Assembly (NCBI GenBank): GCA_019638795.1
Contig: JAHBTB010000002.1
Location: 1 to 64,000 of the forward strand
Length of the DNA: 64,000 bases
Direction: 5' to 3'
From: Fimbriimonadaceae bacterium
GTDB taxonomy: Bacteria > Armatimonadota > Fimbriimonadia > Fimbriimonadales > Fimbriimonadaceae
Shown: positions 16,474 to 23,122 of the stretch, piece by piece
Layout: the number at the start of each line of letters is the position of its first letter
Position numbering within the stretch: position 1 is the stretch's first letter
The notes under the pieces: generated by a model
Told to the model about the DNA's origin: nothing
Databases searched by the model: none
The model's input: only the letters and a program-made list of their open reading frames with translations
Made by a program: the position numbers and the translations under genes

Positions 16474-16968
16474 GTGATCCGCAACAAGACGACCGCCCCT
16501 GATTTCGCCCTCCTCGACGAGACGGGGACCACACGCACCCTGGCCGGACTGCGCCAGGGCCGACCGCTCCTCCTCCTCTTCCTCCGCTTCGCCGACTGCC
16601 CGACCACGCGCCGCGACCTGCTCGCCTACGCCAACGTCTGGGGCCGCGTCCGCTCCCTCGGCGCGGAGATGGCGGCGGTGACCGTCGAGCCGCCCGACGC
16701 CCACCGGCGCCTCAAAGAACGGTTGGAACTGCCCTTCCCACTTCTGTCCGACGAGGGCTTCGCGGTGTCGGAGCAGTACGGCGTGTACCGCTCGGACGAA
16801 GTGGACGAGGGCCCCCAGCCCCACGGCGAGCCCGCGGTCTACGTCATCGACGCCGACGGCGAGGTCGCTTATGGCCAGGTCCTTTCGGGCCCGAAGGGCA
16901 TCGCCAACCCGGCCGAGGTGGCCATGGTCCTCCTCTATATGCGCGACCACGGCGGCAAATACTGGTAG
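16474..16968 (+). CDS. AhpC/TSA-like peroxiredoxin family protein
   Basis: I prefer the GTG at 16474 because a GAGGA site lies 7 nt upstream and the protein then begins IRNKTTAPDFALLDETG, the usual thioredoxin-fold start. A frame from 16414 adds 20 unrelated residues. The 164-residue product has the redoxin pattern: PDFALLDETGTTRTLAGLRQ, LLLLFLRFADCPTTRRDLL with a Cys in the place of the peroxidatic residue but followed by PTTR, FPLLSDEGFAVSEQYGVYRS, and AVYVIDADGEVAYGQV. It could be a peroxide or thiol-handling enzyme. No resolving Cys is visible, which suggests a one-Cys mechanism. Confidence 0.7.
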   Translation: MIRNKTTAPDFALLDETGTTRTLAGLRQGRPLLLLFLRFADCPTTRRDLLAYANVWGRVRSLGAEMAAVTVEPPDAHRRLKERLELPFPLLSDEGFAVSEQYGVYRSDEVDEGPQPHGEPAVYVIDADGEVAYGQVLSGPKGIANPAEVAMVLLYMRDHGGKYW

Positions 16969-16995
16969 GAGAGGTCGGCTTTCGTCCTAGGTGGA

Positions 16996-17022
16996 AAGAT
17001 GAATGTAAGACTCATGTATAAT
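16996..17022 (+). promoter_or_regulatory. Promoter and candidate NsrR-type operator of the Rrf2-ferredoxin-RIC operon
   Basis: A consensus -10 TATAAT lies at 17017-17022, 11 nt before the ATG at 17034. An imperfect dyad AAGATGAATGT-A-AGACTCATGTA (16996-17018, 7 of 11 positions symmetrical) overlaps it. The left arm resembles the AAGATGyaTTT half-site known for NsrR. No clear -35 is present at the usual distance. Confidence 0.4.
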
Positions 17023-17033
17023 GGTGACGTGCC

Positions 17034-17516
17034 ATGAGGCTGAACGCACAGACCGACTACGCCCTGCGGATCATGATGGTGCTCGCCGCCAAGGGCGGGG
17101 AACCCGCGACGATCCGCGAGGTCGCGCTCCGGCTCGACCTTTCCCGGGCCCACATGATGCAGATCGCGGCGAAGCTGGCCGCCCACGGCCTGGTGAAGAC
17201 CACCCGGGGCCGTGCCGGTGGGCTCTTGCTCTCGCGCGAGGCGCACCAGGTCACTGTCGAGGACGTGGTGAAGGCGATCGAACCCGACTTCGCCCTCGTC
17301 CAGTGCATGCAGCCCATGACCAAGTCGGAGTGCCCGCTTGATTCGGCGTGTCTGTTGAAGGGGGCCCTGGGCTCGGCTTTGGGGGCGTTCTTTGCCGAAC
17401 TGCGGTCGGTCAGCCTGGCCGACCTGGTCTCCCCGAACCGGGCCGAGATCACCCAGATCTTCCGCTTGCACATGGCCACCCCCGAATTGGCCACGGCCAA
17501 AGGAGGGGTCGACTGA
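17034..17516 (+). CDS. Rrf2-family regulator, NsrR-like
   Basis: The 160-residue product has an N-terminal winged helix ([20 protein letters not shown], with [19 protein letters not shown] as recognition region) and the Rrf2 wing [14 protein letters not shown]. Cysteines at 91, 100 and 106 lie in [20 protein letters not shown], close to the Cys-x4-Cys-x5-Cys [Fe-S] ligand set of NsrR, with a longer first gap. The tail [10 protein letters not shown] also matches NsrR. NsrR senses nitric oxide through its cluster and represses nitrosative-stress genes. The downstream ferredoxin and RIC genes fit this role. Its stop overlaps the ferredoxin start (TGATG). Confidence 0.8.
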   Translation: MRLNAQTDYALRIMMVLAAKGGEPATIREVALRLDLSRAHMMQIAAKLAAHGLVKTTRGRAGGLLLSREAHQVTVEDVVKAIEPDFALVQCMQPMTKSECPLDSACLLKGALGSALGAFFAELRSVSLADLVSPNRAEITQIFRLHMATPELATAKGGVD

Positions 17517-17782
17517 TGCCCTACGTCATCACCGAGCCCTGCATTGGAGTCAAGGACCGCTCGTGCGTCGCGGTCTGCCCCGTCGATTGCATCTACGAAG
17601 ACGACTTGATGCTCTACATCAACCCCGACGAATGCATCGACTGCGGTCTCTGTGAGCCGGAGTGCCCGGTCTCCGCCATCTTTGTCGAGCACGACGTGCC
17701 CGTCCAGTGGGCCGACTACATCGAGAAAAACGCCACCGAGGGCCGCCGCATCGCGGCCGTCTCCAACCACCCCGTACCCTAG
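17516..17782 (+). CDS. Seven-iron/eight-iron type ferredoxin
   Basis: The 88-residue product starts at the ATG that overlaps the regulator stop, with AGGAGG 8 nt upstream. Cysteines occur at 9, 17, 21, 25, 40, 43, 46 and 50: C9-x7-C17-x3-C21-x3-CPVDC-type and C40[10 protein letters not shown]. This is the FdxA-like pattern for one [3Fe-4S] and one [4Fe-4S] cluster. It is a soluble low-potential electron carrier. Its place between an NsrR-like regulator and an iron-sulfur repair protein suggests it supplies electrons for NO detoxification or cluster repair. Confidence 0.85.
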   Translation: MPYVITEPCIGVKDRSCVAVCPVDCIYEDDLMLYINPDECIDCGLCEPECPVSAIFVEHDVPVQWADYIEKNATEGRRIAAVSNHPVP

Positions 17783-17795
17783 AAGGACAAAGACC

Positions 17796-18503
17796 ATGAC
17801 CACCCTCTTCCAAGACCGACCTGTCGGCCAACTCGTGGCCGAGCAGCCCGCCCGCTCGCGCGTCTTCGAACGCTGGGGCATCGACTATTGCTGCGGAGGC
17901 CGCAAGACCCTCGCCGACGTGTGTGCCAAGAAGGGTCTCGACACTCAGGCGGTCGTGAACGACCTCGAGGCCAGCGACGCCCAACCCCAACCGCCCACCA
18001 TCGACTGGACAAAGGAACCCATGGCCAAGCTGGCCGACCACATCCAGGAGGTGCACCACGGCTACCTGCGCGACTCATTGCCGCGCCTGACGGCGATGAC
18101 CGAGCGTGTCGCCGACCGCCATGAGGAGCGCGACCCCCGCTTGGTCGAACTCCGCGACGTCTATGCCCGGTTCCGCTCCGACATGGAGTTCCACACCGAA
18201 AAGGAGGACAAAATCCTCTTCCCGGCCATCCGGTCGCTCGACGGCCAGGGCGAGGTGACGGCGATCTCCCGGCGCATCGCCGAGCCGATCCAGCACATGC
18301 TGGACGACCACGACGACGCCGGCGCCGCGCTTGAGCGGATGCGCGAACTCACCGACGGGTTCACCCCCGCCGAACATGCCTGCAACACCTGGCGGGCGAT
18401 GCTCCAAGCTCTTGCCGAGTTGGAGGCCGACACCCATCTGCACGTCCACTTGGAGAACAACATCCTGTTCCCTCGGGCGATTGAAGCCGCCCAAGCCCTG
18501 TAA
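17796..18503 (+). CDS. ric: Iron-sulfur cluster repair di-iron protein RIC (ScdA/YtfE type)
   Basis: The 235-residue product starts at 17796 (AAGGA upstream). Residues 1-60 form the DUF542/ScdA_N domain: GQLVAEQPARSRVFERWGID, then YCCGGRKTLADVC. Residues about 75-230 form a hemerythrin-like four-helix bundle with metal-ligand His and Glu in ADHIQEVHHGYLRD, MEFHTEKEDKILFPAI, PIQHMLDDHDDAGAALERM and LHVHLENNILFPRAIE. RIC proteins hold a mu-oxo di-iron centre and restore iron-sulfur clusters damaged by nitric oxide or peroxide. It is the last gene of the NsrR-like operon and is followed by a strong hairpin. Confidence 0.9.
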   Translation: MTTLFQDRPVGQLVAEQPARSRVFERWGIDYCCGGRKTLADVCAKKGLDTQAVVNDLEASDAQPQPPTIDWTKEPMAKLADHIQEVHHGYLRDSLPRLTAMTERVADRHEERDPRLVELRDVYARFRSDMEFHTEKEDKILFPAIRSLDGQGEVTAISRRIAEPIQHMLDDHDDAGAALERMRELTDGFTPAEHACNTWRAMLQALAELEADTHLHVHLENNILFPRAIEAAQAL

Positions 18504-18515
18504 ACGTTCCCTCCG

Positions 18516-18558
18516 CCGAGCCACCACGAGGCGCGCCACGCGCCCGTGGTAGGCTCGG
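18516..18558. terminator. Strong hairpin that also carries the next promoter
   Basis: CCGAGCCACCACG (18516-18528) pairs with CGTGGTaGGCTCGG (18545-18558), with a single bulged A, around an inner GGCGC/GCGCC stem. It lies 12 bp after the ric stop. There is no T-tract. Its 3' arm contains TAGGCT (18550-18555), the -10 box of the gene at 18563. Confidence 0.5.
18550..18555 (+). promoter_or_regulatory. -10 box of a likely leaderless phosphatase transcript
   Basis: TAGGCT, 7 nt before the ATG at 18563, with no Shine-Dalgarno site. It is embedded in the 3' arm of the upstream hairpin. Confidence 0.5.
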
Positions 18559-18562
18559 CCCC

Positions 18563-19594
18563 ATGTTCGCTCCCGTGGTCGCCGCGTGCGCCCTTCTGGC
18601 GCCAAAGACCGAGAACGTCCTGTTTGTCTTCACCGACGGCCTGCGTTGGCAGGAAGTCTTCACTGGCGCGGAGGCCGACCTGGTCGGCAAAGACAAGACC
18701 TACTGGGCCGAGACGCCGGAGGCACGCCGTGCCGCCTTGATGCCCTTTACTTGGAGCGTCGTCGGCAAACAAGGACAGCTCTTCGGCAACCGGACCAAGG
18801 GCAGCGACTGCCAAGTCGCCAACCCGCTGAAGTTCAGCTATCCGGGTTACAGCGAGACGATGCAGGGCTTCTACGACCCCGTGATCACGAGCAACGACCC
18901 CGTCCCCAACCCGAACGCCACCGTCTTTGAATGGCTGGCGAAAAAGCCCGAGTTCAAGGGCAAGGTCGCCGGGTTTGCCAACTGGGACGTGGTCTCCGCG
19001 ATCTTCAACAAAGCCCGTTGCGGCTTCTTCACCCAGTGCGGCCCGGAACCGATCAGGTTCGCCGACACCCCAGAGTCACGGCTCTACAACAAGATGCTGT
19101 CGACGACAAACCGTCCGTTCCCGCCCGACCCCGACGACACGTTCACCCACGAGGCGGCCCTGATGTACCTGAAGGCGAAGAAGCCCCGGGTCATGGCCGT
19201 CCTCTACGGCGAGACGGACTCTTGGGCGCATTCCGGCGATTACAGCAAGTATCTGAGCGCCGTCCACCGCTTTGACACCTGGATGCGCGAAATCTGGGAG
19301 ACCGTCCAATCAATGCCCGGATACCGAGGCAAGACCACCATGGTCGTGACGACGGACCATGGCCGGGGCGTGGGCAAGGAGTGGACGTCGCACGGGCAAA
19401 AGATCGACCGGGCCGAGCAGACCTGGATCATGGTCGTCGGCCCGGACACACCGGCCCTTGGCGAGCGGACGAACGTCCCCGCCGTCACCAACGGGCAGGT
19501 CGCGACGACTATCGCCGCCCTTCTGGGGCAGGACTACCGGGCCGCCCAACCGAAGGCGGCGCCCGTGCTCCCGGTCATCGCCTCACGTAGGTAG
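18563..19594 (+). CDS. Alkaline-phosphatase-superfamily protein
   Basis: The 343-residue product has a short hydrophobic start (MFAPVVAACALLA) and then the alkaline phosphatase/sulfatase fold pattern: NVLFVFTDGLRWQEVFTG, where Asp binds metal, TVFEWLAKKPEFKGKVAGFANW, PRVMAVLYGETDSWAHSGDY, where Asp and His bind metal, and TTMVVTTDHGRGVGKEWTSHG, with the last Asp-His and His ligands. The nucleophile position is a Thr or Ser and no CxPxR formylglycine motif is seen, so this is more likely a phosphodiesterase or phosphonate-type hydrolase than a sulfatase. It precedes a sulfatase gene in the same direction. Confidence 0.7.
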   Translation: MFAPVVAACALLAPKTENVLFVFTDGLRWQEVFTGAEADLVGKDKTYWAETPEARRAALMPFTWSVVGKQGQLFGNRTKGSDCQVANPLKFSYPGYSETMQGFYDPVITSNDPVPNPNATVFEWLAKKPEFKGKVAGFANWDVVSAIFNKARCGFFTQCGPEPIRFADTPESRLYNKMLSTTNRPFPPDPDDTFTHEAALMYLKAKKPRVMAVLYGETDSWAHSGDYSKYLSAVHRFDTWMREIWETVQSMPGYRGKTTMVVTTDHGRGVGKEWTSHGQKIDRAEQTWIMVVGPDTPALGERTNVPAVTNGQVATTIAALLGQDYRAAQPKAAPVLPVIASRR

Positions 19595-19597
19595 GCT
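19592..19597 (+). promoter_or_regulatory. -10-like box before the sulfatase gene
   Basis: TAGGCT, 16 nt before the ATG at 19614, with GGGAGGGAG as ribosome-binding site in between. This may give the sulfatase-nanA-nanM genes a promoter of their own. Confidence 0.35.
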
Positions 19598-19613
19598 TGG
19601 GGGAGGGAGTCCT

Positions 19614-21167
19614 ATGGTCGTTGCCGCCACCGCCCTGGTCCTCTCGTCCGTCGTCCGGGCGGACCGGCCCAATATCGTCGTGATCTTCACCGACGACCAC
19701 GCTGCCCAGGCCGTCTCGGCCTATGGCTCACGGATCAACCGCACCCCGAACATCGACGCCATCGCCCGCCGCGGTGTGCGGTTCGACCGCTTTTACACGG
19801 CCAATCCGATCTGCGCACCGAGCCGCGCCACGATGCTCACCGGCAAGTACAGCCACATCAACGGCCACAAGGACAACTCGACCTCCTTTGACGGGTCGCA
19901 GCCCACGTTCCCGAAGCTCCTGCACGCCGCGGGCTACGCCACCGCCTTGATCGGCAAATGGCACCTGGAGTCGAAGCCCCAGGGGTTCGACCATTGGGAG
20001 ATATTGCCCGGCCAAGGCTCCTACTACAACCCAGACTTCGTCAACCCTTCGGGCACCCACCGGGAGACCGGGTACGTCACCGACCTGATCACCGACAAAG
20101 CCCTTGGTTGGCTTGACGCACGGCCCAAGTCCGCGCCTTTCCTTTTGATGGTGCAACACAAGGCCCCGCACCGGAACTGGGAGCCGGCGCCGCGCCACTT
20201 CCCCCTCTTTGCCGACCGCGACGTCCCCGAACCGGCGGACCTCTTCCGTGACTACGACGGACTGGCGTCGGGAGCCGCCGCCACGCTGATGCGGATCGGC
20301 CGCGACATGAACCCCAAGGTAGACCTGAAGTTTGGCTACACGCCGCCGCGCATGAACGCGGAGCAAGCCAAAGTTTGGGACGCGTTCTATCGCCCGCTGG
20401 ACAAAGAAGGGACAGTGCCCCTCCAAGGGAAGGCGTTGGTGCGCCGGAACTACCAGCGGTACATCAAGGACTACCTCCGGTGCGTCGCGGCGGTGGACGA
20501 CGGGGTCGGCCGTGTCTTGGACTACCTCAAGCGTTCAGGACTTGAGAAGAACACCGTGGTGGTCTACGCCTCCGACCAAGGCTTCTTCCTTGGCGAGTTC
20601 GGTTGGTATGACAAGCGTTGGTTCTACGAACCGTCAAGCCGCACCCCGTTGATCGTCGCGTGGCCGGGAGGGGCGGCCGGCAAGGCGACGTCGCGCCTCG
20701 CCTCCAACGTGGACGTCGCCCCGACCCTCCTCGACCTTGCGGGTGTGGCGGTCCCTCGCGACATGCAGGGGTATTCGCTCAAGAGCCTCTTGCAAAACCC
20801 GGCGGGCAAGCCGGTGAGGACCGAGGTCTACGGCCACTTCTACGAGAGCGACGACCCCGACCATAAGGCACCCCGCTACATGGCCTGGCGAGACGAGCGC
20901 CACAAAGTGATCTTCTACGACCAGCTTGGGGAATGGGAGCTTTTTGACCTTCAGCGCGACCCGGGAGAAACCCGGAACCTCGCCCGAGACCCAGGGCAAC
21001 ATGACCTGCTAGTCCAGACGGGGACGCGTCTTCTGGCGGAGATGCGGGCGGTGCGTGAGGAACCCGACGCCATTGCCAAAGTCGAGACTGGCCTGAAGTC
21101 CCTTCAGGCCAGGCCGGGCGTCGGCGCGTGCATGCCGTCCTCGACGGTAAGGAAGGTCGCGAAATGA
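19614..21167 (+). CDS. Secreted sulfatase (arylsulfatase A family)
   Basis: The ATG at 19614 follows GGGAGGGAG and gives a signal peptide (MVVAATALVLSSVVRA) and 517 residues in total. The sulfatase signature is complete: PNIVVIFTDDHAAQAVSAYG with the two metal Asp residues, and ICAPSRATMLTGKYSH, whose Cys67 in C-x-P-S-R should be converted to formylglycine. YASDQGFFLGEFGWYDKRW carries further metal and substrate residues. It should hydrolyse sulfate esters of a glycan. A separate maturase is needed and is not in this window. The gene overlaps the next by 4 bp (ATGA). Confidence 0.9.
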   Translation: MVVAATALVLSSVVRADRPNIVVIFTDDHAAQAVSAYGSRINRTPNIDAIARRGVRFDRFYTANPICAPSRATMLTGKYSHINGHKDNSTSFDGSQPTFPKLLHAAGYATALIGKWHLESKPQGFDHWEILPGQGSYYNPDFVNPSGTHRETGYVTDLITDKALGWLDARPKSAPFLLMVQHKAPHRNWEPAPRHFPLFADRDVPEPADLFRDYDGLASGAAATLMRIGRDMNPKVDLKFGYTPPRMNAEQAKVWDAFYRPLDKEGTVPLQGKALVRRNYQRYIKDYLRCVAAVDDGVGRVLDYLKRSGLEKNTVVVYASDQGFFLGEFGWYDKRWFYEPSSRTPLIVAWPGGAAGKATSRLASNVDVAPTLLDLAGVAVPRDMQGYSLKSLLQNPAGKPVRTEVYGHFYESDDPDHKAPRYMAWRDERHKVIFYDQLGEWELFDLQRDPGETRNLARDPGQHDLLVQTGTRLLAEMRAVREEPDAIAKVETGLKSLQARPGVGACMPSSTVRKVAK

Positions 21168-22072
21168 CCTTCCGGCTCCATGGCCTCGTCGCCGCGACCC
21201 ACACGCCGTTCGACGCCCACGGGGAGCTGAACCTGGACGCCGTGGACGCTCAGGCCGCCCATCTCGCCAAGAACGGCGTCACGACAGTTTTCATCGGGGG
21301 CAGCACGGGCGAAAGTCATTCGCTTTCCCTGGACGAACGCCTCGCCATGACCGAGAAATGGACAACTATAGCCTGCGAACATGGACTGGGTGTCGTCGTC
21401 CACGTCGGGTCGAACTGCCTTCGAGACGCCTGCGCCTTGGCCGCCCACGCGGCGTCGCGTGGTGTGGCGGCGGTCTCCGCCCTCGCCCCGATGTACTTCA
21501 AGCCGAAGTCGCTTGACGTCCTCGTCGACTGCTGCGCCGAAGTCGCCAGAAGTGCCCCCCAGGTGCCGTTCTACTTCTACGACATCCCGGCCCTGACCGG
21601 CGTGAACTTCTCGATGCCCGAGTTCCTCGCCCGGGCACCGGAGAAGATCCCCAACCTCGCCGGTATCAAGTTCACCAACCCCGATCTGATGGCATACCAG
21701 AACTGCCTGCGCACCCCGTTCGACATCCCTTGGGGAGTCGACGAATACATGCTCGGGGCCCTGGCCCTGGGAGCCAAGGGTGCCGTCGGCAGCAGCTTCA
21801 ACTTCGCCGCGCCGGTGTACCACCGCTTGGTCTCGGCGTTTGAAGCGGGGGACATGGGGACGGCCCGACAGGAGCAGCTGAAGTCCGTCCGGCTCGTCGA
21901 GCTGCTCGCCTCCTACGGGTACATGGCGGCGGCCAAGGCGACGATGGGTTTCCTCGGGGTGGACGTCGGCGCACCGAGACTGCCCAACGCGGGTCTTACC
22001 GCCGACTCAGTGGCCCGGCTGAAATCCGACCTCGACGCCTTAGGGTTCTTCGATTGGGTGGCGACGCGATGA
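21164..22072 (+). CDS. Dihydrodipicolinate synthase family aldolase, N-acetylneuraminate-lyase-like
   Basis: The start is the ATG overlapping the sulfatase stop, giving 302 residues (MTFRLHGLVAATHTPFD). The family motifs are present: VFIGGSTGESHSLSLDER, the catalytic Tyr139 in FYFYDIPALTGVNFSMPEFL, and the Schiff-base Lys169 in NLAGIKFTNPDL. The FYDIPALTGV pattern, rather than the YNVPxRT of DapA, points to N-acetylneuraminate lyase (NanA), which cleaves sialic acid to N-acetylmannosamine and pyruvate. The NanM-like gene directly downstream supports this. A different keto-acid aldolase activity cannot be excluded. Confidence 0.8.
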   Translation: MTFRLHGLVAATHTPFDAHGELNLDAVDAQAAHLAKNGVTTVFIGGSTGESHSLSLDERLAMTEKWTTIACEHGLGVVVHVGSNCLRDACALAAHAASRGVAAVSALAPMYFKPKSLDVLVDCCAEVARSAPQVPFYFYDIPALTGVNFSMPEFLARAPEKIPNLAGIKFTNPDLMAYQNCLRTPFDIPWGVDEYMLGALALGAKGAVGSSFNFAAPVYHRLVSAFEAGDMGTARQEQLKSVRLVELLASYGYMAAAKATMGFLGVDVGAPRLPNAGLTADSVARLKSDLDALGFFDWVATR

Positions 22073-23082
22073 TGTGTCTGGTCACCATAGCGATGATGAC
22101 GGCGACCCAGTCCCTTGGATCAACGGCCTTGCCGCCCCTCCCCGACGCCGAAGGGTTCGCCGGGATGTACGCGGGGACAAGCCATGGCTCTCTCGTCACC
22201 GCCGGAGGCGCCAACTTCCCCGACAAGAAACCGTGGGAGGGCGGCAAGAAGGTCTGGTACGACACGGTCTATGCCCTGGACAGGCCCGGTGGCGAATGGC
22301 GGGTGGCCGGCCGTCTGCCCCGCCCCCTTGGCTATGGTGTGTCGGTGTCCTTCCGTGACCGAGTCGTGTGTGTCGGGGGCAGCGACGCCGACCGGCACTA
22401 CGCCGACGCCTTTACCGTCGAGGTTGTTAAGGGCAAGTTCTCCGTCAAAAACCTGCCCCCATTGCCGGTCACCATGGCGAACGGATGCGGAGCTTTGGTC
22501 GGCGACCTCCTCTACGTCGCCGGGGGGCAGGAGAAGCCGGACTCGACCTCGGCCCTGTCCCGCGTCTATGTCCTAGGCTTGGGGGACCAAACCCCGGCAT
22601 GGAAGGAGGTCCCTGGATTCCCCGGAGAGGGCCGTATCCTCGCCGCCGCCGCGTCCCACGACGGCTCGTTCTGGGTGTTCGGCGGCGCGTCGCTCCACCC
22701 CGACGCCAAGGGGCAACCCGTCCGCACGTATCTCCGCAACGCCTACCGGTATGACCCGCAGCACGGCTGGCGTCGCGTCGCCGACCTGCCCCGGCCCGCC
22801 GTCGCGGCCCCGTCACCCGCCCCGACCTCCCCGCGCGGAATCTTCATCCTGGGCGGGGACGACGGCTCCCAGGTCGGTGTGCCCCCCGGACAACACAAGG
22901 GCTTTGCCAAGGACGTCCAGCTCCTGGCCACGCCGTACTCAGGATGGGTGTCGGCGGGGTCTCTCACCGCGCCTAGGGTCACCGCACCGAGCGTCTCCTG
23001 GGCAGGCGGCTGGGTGGTCGTCAACGGCGAGATGCGGCCCGGTGTCCGTTCGCCAGAAGTGCGGATGTACACGGTTCCTTGA
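22069..23082 (+). CDS. Kelch-repeat protein, N-acetylneuraminate epimerase (NanM)-like
   Basis: The ATG at 22069 overlaps the lyase stop and gives 337 residues with a possible signal (MMCLVTIAMMTATQSLG). The sequence is a six-bladed kelch propeller: LPPLPDAEGFAGMYAGTSHG, SLVTAGGANFPDKKPWEGGK with KVWYDTVYALD, WRVAGRLPRPLGYGVSVSF, LLYVAGGQE, FWVFGGAS, and IFILGGDDGSQ. The GGANFPxxxPWxGGxKxWxD block is characteristic of the sialic-acid mutarotase NanM family. With the sulfatase and the lyase it suggests use of a sulfated or sialylated glycan. The actual sugar is not proven. Confidence 0.8.
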   Translation: MMCLVTIAMMTATQSLGSTALPPLPDAEGFAGMYAGTSHGSLVTAGGANFPDKKPWEGGKKVWYDTVYALDRPGGEWRVAGRLPRPLGYGVSVSFRDRVVCVGGSDADRHYADAFTVEVVKGKFSVKNLPPLPVTMANGCGALVGDLLYVAGGQEKPDSTSALSRVYVLGLGDQTPAWKEVPGFPGEGRILAAAASHDGSFWVFGGASLHPDAKGQPVRTYLRNAYRYDPQHGWRRVADLPRPAVAAPSPAPTSPRGIFILGGDDGSQVGVPPGQHKGFAKDVQLLATPYSGWVSAGSLTAPRVTAPSVSWAGGWVVVNGEMRPGVRSPEVRMYTVP

Positions 23083-23110
23083 ACCTAAGCCGGCCTTCAA
23101 GCGCCGTGCG

Positions 23111-23116
23111 TATAAT
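23111..23116 (+). promoter_or_regulatory. -10 box of a likely leaderless phospholipase transcript
   Basis: A perfect TATAAT, exactly 6 nt before the GTG start at 23123, with no Shine-Dalgarno site. Confidence 0.6.
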
Positions 23117-23122
23117 CCGGGG

